Part shown: positions 24,093 to 37,447 of the stretch, one piece after another
Layout of the letters: every line of letters starts with the position of its first letter
How positions within the stretch are numbered: the stretch's first letter is position 1
Assembly: GCA_032878915.1 (NCBI GenBank)
Contig: JAVQMG010000132.1
Coordinates: 23,921,501-23,985,500, forward strand
Reading direction: 5' to 3'
Length of the DNA stretch: 64,000 nt
Source: Castanopsis chinensis
Taxonomy: Eukaryota; Streptophyta; Magnoliopsida; Fagales; Fagaceae
The notes under the pieces: generated by a model
What the model was told of the DNA's origin: nothing
Seen by the model: only the letters and a program-made list of their open reading frames with translations
Database searches by the model: none
Translations under genes and position numbers: made by a program

Positions 24093-24316
24093 TATGTATA
24101 CTAGTATTATGTTTGTGCGAATGCACAGCTTAATAAAAAATATTTTGATAATATAATTAAATTGAATAACAAATAAAATGAAAAAAAAAATTAAGTTACA
24201 TGGCAGATGTATATTATGTAAGTTCAAGTTTGGTATTTTTTTGCAAAAACAAATATTATAAAATATTTTTAAAACTATGGCAAATTGTAAAAATAGTATA
24301 ACAATTATTAATGAAA

Positions 24317-24349
<33 letters not shown>

Positions 24350-26470
24350 GTGTGTGTGTGTGTAAAAGATAAAAACAAAAAAAATATCTATTTTTTTAAA
24401 ATCTAAAAAATAAATAAATTTTGTATATTTGTCCTTATATATAATACATCTTATTACAATGATCAATAAAAACTTTTATAATTTTCTATAATAATACCTA
24501 TTTATTTATGAATAGGGGATCATCCTAAAAGAATATATTCAAAATTTAAGATTAAAAAATAAATTGTACTTGTACACCTAAAAGAAATTTAATTTTTATT
24601 TCTTATTTTAATAATTAAATCATTTGTTTTAGTGTTAATTTTATTCAAATGGTTATAAGTTATATGAGCCACTTAGCTGTAAAACCAACATATGTATCCA
24701 TATGTAACATTCTAACTTAATAATAAATAAAAATATAATACCTTAACTTAATGTAACATTCTAACTTACTAATAAATAAATGTAACACCCTAAATTAAAA
24801 TAATGTTTGTAATTGTATTGTGCTATAGCCTTTAAGAACACATATATATTTTTTTTCCTCATAAAAAAACACGTGAAAAAATAATGACTTCAATAATTGA
24901 AACCGTTGAAAAAAAATTAAGTCAAAATCTCAATTCATTAATGAAAAAATATCCAAATTTCTAAACTTTAAGAAAATGAAAATAGAGTTAAGTAAAGATA
25001 GACTTACATAGAAATTCGGATTAATGAATATAAGAACATTTTTAGATCCTTCTTTTTCTCTCGTATCCAATTTCATGTTTAACAGCAAATTTTCCTTTTA
25101 ATTAAATAAGATAGATTACACGGAACAAAACACTAAACAAAAACCATAACAAATTAAATCCACAATAAAATATTGATGTCAACAACAAATAATCATGTGA
25201 TAAGAAAATAAAAAATACAAACATATTGCTTGTTATATTGCCATCTTAAAAAATGACTAAAAAGTGCGATCAAACATAGAATTTCAGCCTATCTATAAAA
25301 CTTGTTGATAAAATTCTATAATATATAATAAAAATGCAACAAATACACAAAATCTATTCAATTTGATGAAAAAATATATATATCTGCAAGATTGTAGGTA
25401 AGGTAGATAGAAGAAGGGAAGAATATAGCAAATAATTGTGAGGTATATAGTAGAAATAATAATACACTAAAAAACTGTGTATATATATATAGAGAGAGAG
25501 AATTTTAGGTTGTGAAGAAGATAATATGAATAAAAAGAACTAGTTTAGGTAAAACTCAAATACTTTTTATTATTAGGAAAAAGATGACATAAGAAGCAAA
25601 TTTATCTAAAAAAAAAAAACGTAGTAAGAAGACAAAAACATAGTTTGATATATAGTATTTTAATTATATCTTTTTTCTTTCAAGTATTTTTATCTCTCTT
25701 TTTTGTTTAAATTCTATCATTTTTTATGTATAGGTAATTCTATCCTATTGATTTTAGGCTTTGTTGATAACATTTTAGATAGACACAAATGTATTTGTAG
25801 TTGTAAATCAAATACTACTTTCTTTTGTTACTTGATTATTAGGAAAAAGATGACATAAAATGCATATTTATAAATAAATAAAAAAGGAACTTAAAAAAAT
25901 TAACAAAAAGGAATGTATGTTGATACACAATAGTATTCAATTCTATCTTCTTCTTCTTCTTTTAATTCTATCTTATTTGCTTTATTTTATGTATTTTTTC
26001 TATTTATTGAAATTCTGTCCTTTTTTTAAGGTAATTTTATCCTATTGATTTTAGACTTTTTTTTATAATAATTTAGATAGACCAACCAACTAAACTTAAT
26101 CTCTTTTTGAAATTTTAGAAAACGCTTATTGTAGATTGCAAATTTTGTTAAAACACTTATTGTTGTTTTATCCAAAAAAATAAATAAGAACAAATATAAC
26201 GTTGTATTTATATAAAAATTACTGCAATAAGAGAGTTGCTATTTATTTTTTTTTATAATACACTACAAGTAAAAAATAAGAATTAGATGGATTAGATGAA
26301 GAATTTGGATTGTAATCAAATTAAAATTTTTATCAACTTAGAAATTATAGGAGAAAAAAATTGTAAATATTTTTTCTTAAAATCTAAAAAAATTTATATA
26401 GTTTAGTAAAGCCACTTGGCACAACTACAGCTTCTAAGCCTAACTTTTATTATATAGTATATGATATATT
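24093..26470. repeat. AT-rich dispersed repeat, copy 1
   Basis: Bounded by a head motif near 24095 (ACTAGTATTATGTTTGTGCG, then AATGCACAGCTTAAT) and a tail motif near 26405-26470 (GCCACTTGGCACAACTACAG, then TTTTATTATATAGTATATGA). The interior is very AT-rich, holds an internal imperfect duplication (about 25560-25760 versus 25830-26070) and has no recognisable ORF. Class unknown; a non-autonomous element is likely. Confidence 0.45.
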
Positions 26471-28990
26471 AGTATTATACCCGGGTGGTGCACTGCTTAA
26501 TAAAAAAAAATCACATGTAAATTAAATGTCTTGATAAAAAATCATATATAAATTAAAAATATATATTTTGATGTTAAATATAGATTATAAAAAATGAAAA
26601 ATTATTTTAATTAGAATTGAATGTAAAAAAAGAGGGGTTTATTTATGAAATACTCTACTAATTAAGTAGTGAGAAACTTGAAACTCTAAATTAACTATTC
26701 TAATACATAATATATGCAGTGTGTTTGAATAAAATATATTGTACATCATTAGGTAACCACCATAACATGTGTGTATTTTTCTATATATGTGTGTGTGTGT
26801 GTGTGTGGGGCAACAAACGAAACAAAAACTTGAGGGGTCAATTCATAGGTTTGCTAGTTGCTATCATAATTAATTTTTTTAGAGATGGGAAGTCAAGTCT
26901 ACCTCTAAATATCCACTACAAGATTAAGAAGGCCATTTTCAAAGCAGTAGAAAGAAGTGCCATCATTCTCATTAATATTCAACTAGGAAATTGATTTAAA
27001 ACAAGTAAGTGTTTGCCCTCAGGTTTGGTCCAAGGAGGATGTTACAAAATAGATGAGCTATCTCTTTCTCTTTCGTTTTCTTTCCCCACTCCAAATGTTC
27101 TATTTTGCTTTATATAATTAGCTTGAACGCATCTGAATTCTACACTTGGAGGGTTGGAATCACCTTCCTTGGATCCTTGTCCCATTAGGAACATACCAAT
27201 AATCTTTACACTAAAATCACGGCGACCACTGTTCATGATCACTTCCTCATTAATGTGACCAGAGAAGTGGTTGTATTGTATTTAATGCGGAGGGGATAGC
27301 TTCTATGCCCTTATTTCTTCATCCTTCTCACGTTTCGTGCCAAGTCAATTTTCCCTTTTGATGGTTTAGCTCCAAGCCCTTTATACCACCGGTGCTTGTC
27401 CCTCTGATGTCTGGAGTATGTTCTCGGAATCCACATCAAGTGAGTTACCTCAACCTCTCTTCAAGTTGTGGGAGCTCCGCCTTAGATCACTTTATGGATT
27501 TTAACTCCTCAGAAATGATCTTGGCTACTTATTTAACTACTTTGGTTCCTCGTCCCCCCATAATATATATATATATATATACATATATATAAGAATTATT
27601 TATCAAAAGAGAATAACTCATGACTTAGAAAGCAAGTCAACGTATGAATTTACCTTTTTTAAAAGAGTTTAAAAATTTTTCCTTCCAAATTCATAAAATG
27701 CAAGTTCTAGGCTTCTAGCTCATAATAAAAGTAAGACAACACAAAGTATAGAAAGCAAAATGTCTTATAAACAATATAAGACGCAATATATATGTATACA
27801 CATACCAAAGACATACACTTATAGAAAATAACATTTATAGATTTACCTAAAGGCTCTATTTATTATTATCATTGAATTTATTTCTCCTTACTCATGAATT
27901 AGAATGTAGCTTTGTGGAAAAAAAATGGAAAAGAAAAGAAAAGAAATACATACCTGTGTAGCAAGAGGAAGAGACATTTCCTTGGGGATTCAAAGATTCA
28001 CAATTTGGTGTGAGTTTCATTCCACAAAGATGAATATATATTATAGAAGAAGATTATATATTATATAAGGAGAAGATAAGAATAAAGAAAAACCTATTAC
28101 AAATAAAACGCTATTTATGCAATTACATATTTTTTTTTCCTAATAAAATTATATTTGTGGTAGTCATGTTACTTCATTATCTCTAAAAAAATTTCATATC
28201 CACAATTAAGCTTTTGTATTTATCTATAAAATTAATAAAACAATAGAGGAAAACTTGATAAGAATATATATATATATATATATATTGTTGAGAAAGTTGA
28301 TAAGAATAATTAGGTTTAGTTTCTATCTAAAAAAATTACTGCAATTTTTAGTTGATAGAGTTTAACTTAAACTCAAACTTATGCCCTTTCCCTCTCATAT
28401 TGTACGTTTAAATTTTTAAATGTTTTTAATGTAGTCTTTTTAGGGGTTTCTTTTAATGTAGTTTTGGTTCTTTAGGATAGTTACAAACCTATCCCATAAA
28501 AAATGAACCACACACACACACACACACACACACATGCGCGCGCGCGCTTGAAAGGAAGGCAAAAAAATTAGGTTGTGTTGTTTCTATCTAAAAACATTAC
28601 TGTAATTATTTAATTGATAGAGTTTAACTTAAACTCAAACTTATTCCTTCCCTCTCATATTGTACGTTTAATTTTTAAAAAAATTTTAATGTAATTTTTT
28701 TTTAGGGGTTTCTTTTAATATAGTTTAAGTCTTTTAGGATAGTTACAAAGCTATCCCATAAAAAATTAAATATATATACACGTGAAAAGAGGGAAAAAAG
28801 TTTGATATCTAGAATTTGGATTGTAATCAAATTAAGATTTTTATCATCTTAGAGATTATAGGAGAAGAAAAATTATATATATTTTTAAAAAAATCTAAAA
28901 AAAAAATTAAAAAAAATTCTGCAATATGATGCAGCCACTTTGCACAACTACGGATTCCAAGCCCAGCTTTTATTATATGGTATATGATAT
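26471..28990. repeat. AT-rich dispersed repeat, copy 2, head-to-tail with copy 1
   Basis: The head motif (ATTAGTATTATACCCGGGTG, then GTGCACTGCTTAATAAAA) starts directly after the tail of copy 1. The tail (GCCACTTTGCACAACTACGG, then TTTTATTATATGGTATATGA) ends near 28990. The 190 bp before the two tails (26281-26470 and 28811-28990) are clearly homologous. The stretch 27050-27550 is less AT-rich and unlike the rest, so it may be a separate insertion that I could not classify. Confidence 0.45.
28311..28766. repeat. Direct duplication with about 260-bp spacing, and CA/GC microsatellite
   Basis: The block 28311-28505 (TTAGGTTTAGTTTCTATCTA start, TATCCCATAAAAAATGAACC end) recurs at 28568-28766 with scattered changes. 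Between them lies a (CA)n run followed by a short (GC)n run at about 28511-28547. The whole lies inside copy 2 of the AT-rich repeat. Confidence 0.7.
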
Positions 28991-29449
28991 ATATATATAT
29001 ATATATATAATATCCAAAAGCTGAAGCATATCATTTATTGTTGTTACGCTCCTATTAAGCCACCTCATCCTTCACATCATTATCACATCATTATTTTTTT
29101 TCATATTTATTTTTTACTTTTAATTTTTTTGACATTATTAAATATATAAATACATTGGCTTTACAAATTCATTTGGGCGGTTTTAACTTTACATATTTAT
29201 CTACTTTAATTTTAATGACGTAATTGAGTATTGTCTATACATATTCCTCTTAAACGGTTTTAACTTTACATTTAATTTTTTTTCCATTTATCTTTTTTTA
29301 TTTTATCTCTTCTTATTCTCATCCTTTTACTATAAATTTGTCACTCTCTCCCATTTTATGCATATTTTATTTTCCCGCACAAAAAGGTTCTCGCTCTCTC
29401 TCTCTCATTTTTTTTCATTTTTTGTTGGATTTTTTTTATGAATTCTGTA

Positions 29450-30010
29450 CACCCATTGTCTTATTATTCCATTCCAATTCCTTCCCGATACCTCCCAAGG
29501 AAAATCCCGAATTGGATCCCAAATTGACGGGTTAGTGTGAGCTTATCCATGCGGTTATGCACTCTTCGAATAGGAATTCATTTTCTGAAAGATCCTGGCT
29601 TTCGTGCTTTGGTGGGTCTCCGAGATCCTTTCGATGACCTATGTTGTGTTGAAGGTATATCTATATGATCCGATCGATTGCGTAAAGCCCGCGGTAGCAA
29701 CGGAACCGGGGAAAGTATACAGAAAAGACAGCTCTTTTCTATTATATTAGTATTAGTTAGTGAGTCCTTTCTTCCGTGATGAACTGTTGGCACCAGTCCT
29801 CCATTTTTTCTCTGTGGACCGAGAAGAAAGGGGGCTCCGCGGGAAGGGGATTGTAACATGAGAAAAGCAAGGAGGTCAACCTCTTTCAAATATACAACAT
29901 GGATTCCGGCAATGCAATGCAATGTAGTTGGACTCTCATGTCGATTCGAATGAATCATCTTTTCCGCGGAGGTAAATCTTTGCCTGCTTGGCAAGAGGAT
30001 AGCGACTAAC
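29450..30010. other. Plastid-derived DNA insertion (NUPT), ycf15-trnL(CAA) spacer type
   Basis: The composition changes sharply to near-balanced GC. I recognise text of the plastid inverted-repeat spacer downstream of ycf2/ycf15, for example GACGGGTTAGTGTGAGCTTA, CTTTGGTGGGTCTCCGAGAT and GATCCGATCGATTGCGTAAA. A minus-strand ORF at 29578-29994 is one of the open frames of that spacer and is not supported as a gene. Small insertions (GCAATGCAATGCAATG) indicate nuclear decay. The left boundary is approximate. Recognition is from memory, not from a search. Confidence 0.8.
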
Positions 30011-30403
30011 TCATATGTGTTCCTTGATGCAAGTTTTTTTTTTTAATCATTTTATTTGCAACACAAAATACTTTTAATTTTGTTGACCGAATTTGGGGGA
30101 AAATTATATTATAATATGTCCATATTTTGTGTTATTGTCAAGTTTTAGTTAATTTGGAAAATGGCAAGATAGTTTGGACAATATAATAAAGAACAGTTAG
30201 TGTAGTTGAAGAAGATGGTCTTTGTGCAGTTTACTTTCACTATTTATAAATATATTGTTTAATAAATTAGCATCAAATTGTTATATCTTTATTATATGAT
30301 GTTTTTAGATGTGTGAGTAATTGTTTTTAAGCATTTACGAATATTTTGTATTGCTCATCTTTCTTTTTTTGAGTTTAAAATTATTTATTTAGAGGTAATT
30401 ACA

Positions 30404-31754
30404 CTAAACTCACCTGTGGTATGGCTCGAAATCACTTTGCTTACCTATGGTTTAAAAAGTGTCACTTTACCCACCAAAGGTATATTTCGTTTGTTTTCCT
30501 TAACCTACCTATGTTAAAATCATGAGTAAAGGGGTATTTTTGCTTAAATTTTATGTCTCTCTCCTCCCTAAACAAAAAATAGCACAAAAATGTAAGAGAA
30601 ACAAGACCAAAAGGGAGGGTTTTGTAAAAGTTTCTTTCTTTTTTTCTTTAAATCATATGAGTGGAAACAAAACGACAAAAATCCAAAAAATTCATTTCCA
30701 TATCCTTTTCTTGGTTTTCATGGCAACCCCATTAAATCAAAAGTAAATGAGAATGTAACATCATATGGAAACTCAAATTGGGTATCTGAGAAATGGCACA
30801 TTTGGTTAAAGTGCTTACCTTGTCATCTGTTTTGGTAGTGGCATTTGGTATAGCTATAATCTCAGATTTCTCGAGTGCCTAATTCGATGCAACAAACAAG
30901 TAAGCAGAACCAGCAAACGAGTAAGACAAAGTCCAAAGAAAATCTGCAATGAGGGCCGCTCCTAGAAGACCTGCACAAGATGTTAGAAACACCAACTTTG
31001 TGGAAGAGGAATGGTACTTATGATTAAACTTGGCCACTTTTCATAAAAATCCAATAAAACCAAGCAACCCATTTATATAAAGAATTGAAAATGAAATCTT
31101 TGATACTTATTTTTAAACAATTTATATTTCTCCAAATATAAAAAATTGATACTTATTTTTCAATCAAATCTTTGGCAGAGCATTTGGATTCTATATTTAA
31201 TTTACGATATATATATATATATATATATATATCATAATGGAAGAACAAGATGCTATAACTTTATATTAAGGAGGGGCTTCATTTATGATAATCTTATGGC
31301 AACTTCCATTGCACCCAACTCTTTTTGTTCCTCAAACTTGTGTTCTTCTTCTTCTTCTTCTCCTTACCCAATTTGAGTTTCCATTCGATGTTACATTTTC
31401 ATTTACTTTTGATCTAATGGGGTTGCCGGGAAAACTGAGAAAAGGATATGGAAATGAATTTCTTGGATTTTTGTTGTTTTGTTTTCACTAATATGATTTA
31501 AAGAAAAAAAGAAAGAAAATTTTACAAACCCTCCCTTTTAATCTTGTTTCTATTGCATTTTTGTGCTATTTTTTGTTTTGGAAGGAGAGAAACATAAAAT
31601 TTGAGCAAAAATACCTATTTACCCCTGATTTTAACAAAGGTGGGTTACGGAAAAGAAACGGAACATACCTTAGGTAGGTAAAGTGACACTTTTTAAACCA
31701 TGGGTAGGCAAATTGATTTCGGGCCAAACCACAGGTGAGTTTTGTGTAATTACC
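30404..31754. mobile_element. Foldback DNA element with 380-390 bp inverted arms
   Basis: The left arm 30404-30784 starts GGTAATTACACTAAACTCAC and ends CTCAAATTGGGTA. The right arm 31364-31754 is its inverted copy, ending GTGAGTTTTGTGTAATTACC. The 580-bp loop has (TA)n at 31207-31232 and no recognisable gene. Long arms point to a Mutator-like or foldback element. Flanking 9-bp sequences (TTATTTAGA versus GAGGCTACG) do not match, so the insertion site has been rearranged or the class is different. Confidence 0.75.
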
Positions 31755-34700
31755 GAGGCTACGCTCCAAGCAGAATTGAGAGAATGGTTGTTGCAAAGCG
31801 AGGTCCTTTGGCATAAGAAATCGAGAGAACTTTAGCTAAAGGATGGGGATAAGAATACAAATTTTTTCTAGCTCTCAACAATTATTAGGAGAAGACAGAA
31901 CAACATTGATGCTATTAGAGTGGATGATGGAAGTTGGATCACAGTCACGTACCCAATCAGACAACACTTCCCGGAGAAGTTCAAGAATCTCTTCACTGCC
32001 GTAGATGTTAGCATCTTGGCCTAGCTAGAAGATCTAATATTAGCAGTCGTCTCGTAAGAAGAGAATATAACTCTGTGTAGGATTCCCACCCTTGAGGAGA
32101 TGAAGTCAACATTGTTTCACATGCCAGGACTAAAGGCACCGGGGCCTGATGGCTTCCTAATTGCTTTCTACAAAATCTACTAGCCTATTGTAGGGGAGGA
32201 CGTTATAGTAGTAATTACTTCCTTCTTTACCGACGGATTAATGGCAAAATAGGTTAACAGCTCACTTATCATCCTCGTACCAAAGGTACCTAATCTTTCC
32301 TCTTTCAACAATTATAGCCCTATCAGTTTATGTAACGTGATTTATAAGATTATTTCCAAGATCTTAGTGATCAGAATTAGGCCTATCCTCCTGAAGTTCA
32401 TATCTTCGTGCCAATCAGCTTTTATCCTAGGCCGCTGGATTGCGAAAAATCAAGTGATAGCCCAAGAGCTGATCCATGGTTTCAAAGTTAGGAAGATAAA
32501 AGCTAGGCAGATGGCAATTAAAATTGATCTCCAAAAGGCATATGATAGAGTAAATTGGGATTTTCTTCAGGCTATTCTCAGTATGATGGGCTTTAATAGA
32601 ATATTCATTGGTTAGATTATGTCTTGTGTCTCCACGGTTTCCTTTGAGAAGCTAGTCAATGGGGGAAAATCTGACCAGTTTAAGCCCAGCAGAGGGCTTA
32701 GGCAAGGCGACCCCCTATCGCCTTATCTATTCATCATCGGACAGGAGGTCCTGTCAAGGCTCCTTGAAAAAGAGTTCGGCCTCAAAAACATTAGTGGATT
32801 CAAAGCTAGTGTCTGTGCACCACCCATCACCCATGTTATGTACGCGGACGACATCGTTCTATTCTCCAAAGCAACAAGAAGTAACACTACTGCCATTATT
32901 AATTGCATCCAGAAGTACTATAATTGGTCTAGACAAAGCCTCAACAATACAAAGTCTGGGGTGTTCTTCTCCAATTATACAATCCAAAACAATCGAAGAG
33001 TGATCAAGCATGTTTTACAGATGAGAAGCTTGAAGAAGAATGCTATATATTTGGGGTCCGCCATCTTCTTAACTAAAGCCCGTACTAAAGATTTCAGATA
33101 TCTTATTGAAAAGGTAGAGTCAAAACTAGTGAGGTGGAGAAGTAAATGCCTCTCCTAGGTAGGAAGGTCAACCTTGATAAGCTCCGTGGCACAAGCCATC
33201 CCAAATCATGCTATTTCGGCATTTAGTATCCCTAACAGCATCTATAACAAGCCGGATTTGCTCTCACACAGATTTTGGTGGAAGCTAAAGAATTCAAAGG
33301 GGAAATTCCTAGCCTTCACGGCTTGGGATAACCTGTGCAAGCCTAAATGCAAAGGAGGCTTGGGTTTGAAAAAGCAATAGAGATAAACAATGCTCTCTTA
33401 GCAAAGCTAGCATGGTTAGTAGCATCTAAAAGAGATAGCTTATGCATGTCAATCCTAAAAGGTTTAGTATAAAGTAAGGGATGACTGGCTAAAAAAAGAA
33501 CCTCCCAAAGTGGCTTCACCAGTTTGGAAAGCCATAGAAGGAGTCAAGGATATTATTGTTAAAGGGGTGTGCTATCTCATTAGAGACGGTGCTACTATCA
33601 ATGTTTGGCTTGATTCTTGGGTCCCTTAGATTTAAGGTTTCATTCCAAAGCCAGCACAACTTGCCTTAACTGAAACTCTTATTATGGTGTCCATGCATAT
33701 AGACAGGTCATCTCATTGCAAGAACGTGAGCCAAATTCTCCACCTCTTTTAGGCTGCATTTGCAAAAGCTATTTTATCCATCGCCCTAGCTGCCAGTCGT
33801 TGAGAAGACAAGCTAATATAGGTGCCCAACGCTAAAGGGGAGTTTGCTACCAAATCAGCATACAAAATTGCCAATCAGCACCCTAATCAAAGGTCACTGA
33901 GTGACCAAATGTGGAAAAATATTTGGAAAATCAAAGTACTAGAGAGAGTCAAAATGTTGCTAGGAGGATCACAACAAATACCATCCCTGTGAAAGAAATT
34001 TTAGGCCAAAGAGTAGAGCTTGAAAACCTTGGGTTTGTATTGTGTCGAGATGCCCAAGAAATAACCAGTCGTCTTTTCTTTCACTGCCGTGTGGATAGAG
34101 CCATCTGGTTCTCCTCCTGCTGGGGTTTGAGGGTTTAAAACCACAACATTAGCAGCTGTATGGACATCATAAAGCTAAACCTGGATCCTCCCAACCCCCC
34201 TACTTATGACATAGATGAAGAGCTCATCTCCTCAACTATGACATTCATTCTTGATGAGATATGACACCTAAGGAAGCAAGTAATTTTCCAAGATGGCATC
34301 GTGGATATTCAACTATCCAATAACCGTACTCTTCGCAGGGCATCAAAATTCTTTGATTTGGCCCAAGAAGCAAACATAATCCCTTTGCCCCCATCCCCAA
34401 TCCTGGTCACCTCCCTCAAAAGGCTTCATAAAGCTCAACGTCGACATAGCAGTCAGCAACACCTCAACAATGCTTGCAGTGATAGCCAGAGATCATAGAG
34501 GAGTTCCCATTAAAACGTGGATCAAGCCATACTACAGTTGTCCCCCTTCTCAAGCAAAAGTTGTTGCTGTGCTTTGGGCAATCAACCTCACCTTAGCTGA
34601 AGGTTGGACAAAGGTCATGTTAGAAGGGGACTCAAAGAATGTTTTGACGCCCTCTCTATCCTTGGTTTCCAACCTAATTGGGTCATTAGTAATTCAGTTT

Positions 34701-34940
34701 GTGATATACTTTCTATCAGTAGGATCTTTTCTTCTGTTTCTTTTGTTTGGGTTAGAAGAGCTTGAACTCAGCAGCCCATGAAGCTGCCAAGCTAGCTCTA
34801 AGAACCCCTGTTCTACGTATTTCACTAAGGATAGTCTGCCATTGGTGTTAGTTGAAGTTTGTAAGGCAGACTCCCCCCCCCCCCTGTTCTGCACTTTTTT
34901 AAATGAAGTTTCTTTGAAGTTTATCAGCAACAAAAAAATG
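31755..34940 (+). mobile_element. L1-type LINE, decayed (RT, zf-RVT, RNase H)
   Basis: Plus strand. Begins within ORF2 just before RT (EATLQAELREW, KDGDKNTNFF), then a broken RT: PGLKAPGPDGF, the long open piece MAIKIDLQKAYDRVNWDFLQ, RGLRQGDPLSPYLF, and the catalytic box VMYADDIVLFSKA. The zf-RVT domain follows (33910-34138, FHCRVDRAIWFSSCWGLRV), then an RNase H-like domain (34470-34700, SQAKVVAVLWAINLTLAEGW, LEGDSKNVL). It ends with ATCAGCAACAAAAAAATG near 34921-34940. In-frame stops near 32015, 32180, 32250, 32615, 33158 and later make it non-functional. The 5' end is cut exactly at the foldback element. Confidence 0.9.
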
Positions 34941-35384
34941 CATATTATTGGGATTGGAGGGTATAAAACTTGGATTTTAGGGTTTTATAGAATTTAATCT
35001 CTATAAGTATAAATTAATGTGTCACTAATTACAAAAAATTACTGTCACATCAGTTTATAAGTTTTATGTAATAAAATTTGCAGTACATTTAGGCTTTAGC
35101 ATTTTCTGTATTTCACTCACGTTATTACACTCACACTCAAAATGCAAATCATGACTTAAAGTCGCAAAAAACACTATCACATAAAACACTCAAAATGCAA
35201 ATCGTAAGTTGAAATCATAATACTCTTTTATTTGTGTGCATTTTGAGGGTGTGTGTAATATAAGGTGTGTGTAATAAATGCCACATTTTTTTTTTCATTT
35301 TTCCTTTTCGGCTCCCTTATCCTAGACTCTTCTTTTTCTTTTTTTCTTTAATTTCACATCACTAACATAGGCAAAAATGATAAA

Positions 35385-35740
35385 GACTTAAGCTTCCTCC
35401 ATGGAAATATTGAAAGCTTTTTTTGTGAAGCTGGGGATGAAACTGGCCCAAAAACTTGAAGATTGACCTTCTAGATGTAGTAATATTATGAGCCATTGCA
35501 ATTGGAACCATAGTATTTGTGCAATTGGGCAGGAGTTGAAAAGATGCAGCGTTGTTTCTATATCTTTTTGACATAAGGGGAAGCTTATGTCTTCTATGGT
35601 GAATCTTTGATTGATCACTGACCTGGTAGGGAGAGAATTCCAGGCTATTTTTCATCGGAGATATTTTTAAATCTTTCTTCAATTCTGGATTTCCATATCC
35701 TACAAATTCCAAATAGCTGTTGATAAAAGGGATTATTGAA
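35385..35740 (-). mobile_element. LINE zinc-binding-domain (zf-RVT) fragment
   Basis: Minus strand: ISFPLCQKDIETTLHLFNSC then PIAQILWFQLQW is the CPLC...ETxxHLFxxCPxAxxLW pattern of plant LINE zf-RVT domains. Upstream (35640-35740) the text IWKSRIEERFK fits the domain start in another frame. It is an isolated scrap, opposite in orientation to the LINE at 31755-34940. Confidence 0.6.
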
Positions 35741-37447
35741 GAGAACCACTTGATCAGCTCTGTAGTTGGTTATGTTGAGAACTGACCATTTGGAATTGCG
35801 TGCTTAGTCTTACAACATGGGAGAGTGTGGTTATGAGATACTTTATATTAGAGCATTCATGTTAGCCATAAGCAGTAGGACGCGTGAAGCCATTTTGCTC
35901 TATATAGAGGATTTGACTATAGGAAATGTTATGCACATGGCCCATTGTCGTTTTTATATTACTCGGCCATTGGTATGGACCATGAAGTATAGTTCTGTTT
36001 CCTTGCTAACTGGGCAAAGGCTGCAACTAGATATTACATTGGAGGAAAGACATTTTAAACCATTCCCTTACCCTAAGTTTGGATGAAAGGAAATGGGGGA
36101 GAGGAGAGAGGAAAGGAGAAGAAGAGATCATAATGTACAGAATTTTAGTATATTTTGGAATGTATTGAGTTCTAGTCTTGGCTTCACACCTAGTGCAAGT
36201 TATTATAATCAGGCTCTCCGGGAACCATTTAGCAATATCCAATTGTTGACAAAACCAATATATCTAAGATTCAAAAACCATGGTAAAAGGAAGTGAAGCC
36301 AAGACTCATCCAGGTGTGACTGAACACTGCATTTCTAGAAACGGAGTCCTTTGGAAGATGTCATATCCAAAGCTTATGCAGTAAGTGAATCCTGTTGTAG
36401 GTGACTGCAATTCTGGTGCAGAATTCTCCCTGCTGTGACGACTTCATTTCATCTGATCAAAAACTTGTGGCACAGCACCATAAATGCCAAACTTCCTGCA
36501 GAGAAAGCTGTTCAGGGAAAGGGCGTATCAGTACATTAGTACATACTACGAGCTTCCTGTATGATATAAATCACATTTACTTTAAATAAAAAATAGAATA
36601 CTTACAACTGATACTCATTGGGAAGTTTGGCACATACTCTGTTGTAGAGCTCTACCATGATCTTGCAGATGGCACGTATTATCAAGGTACCATATCAATT
36701 AGGCCTCAGTCTACAGAAATGATTAGCATCACAAGCAATTGATTCAGTTTTCCTCTTTTTTGTATTTGGGGACAACGTGCATAAAACAAAAATTAAAGAA
36801 CTATATGAACAAGATCAAACTGGGTGAGCTTAGAACCTATTAATTATCAACTATAAGCAAGACAGCTCTATGGGATCTCCTTCCAATATAGGTAAACTCA
36901 ATAACCGACACTTTAAGGGTAACTCTGCACTCACTCCAAGCCTCTCAAGATTCACATGACATATCTAAGAAAATTCTATAAATGCTAGCAGCTATAGATA
37001 ACATGTGCATATTTTTATGCTACGGCTTTGTAAGTAGGATTAGCAAGAGGATAATGTATCAAGGCCCACCATTGTCTGCCAGTCTAAAAGTGGGTGGATT
37101 GGGGGAAGGCACCTGTTAAGAGGGGTGCCCCCACAGCAATCAATTTCAACAAACAAACAAGGGTAAAAAAAAGTCTTCACCTTTACCTCCTACTAAACAC
37201 AAGGTTAGGAAACCTCGTTTTTTATCTTGTAAGCAACATAGCGTTTTTCCATGGCCATTTTGCATAACCAAACAATTTGCATCTAGCTAAGTAAAAGATT
37301 AATTTAACTTCAAGGGTTGTACTTCTATAATAGCTTATAGCTTGCGGGAGTTATTTTCACAAAATTACATACCATGTAGAGTAATACTTCTATAATGAAC
37401 ATGAAAATATTAAATAAGAAAAGAAACATTTTAAATTACCACAGTAA
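35741..37447. other. Spacer downstream of SWC2
   Basis: No convincing coding sequence. Short ORFs (for example 35817-36086) have no family resemblance. The part next to 37448 should hold the SWC2 3' UTR on the minus strand, but I cannot fix the poly(A) site. Confidence 0.5.

Noticed and set aside
29578..29994. 138-codon minus-strand ORF in the plastid-like block
   Set aside because: It is an open frame of a plastid spacer; there is no protein-family evidence and no start context.
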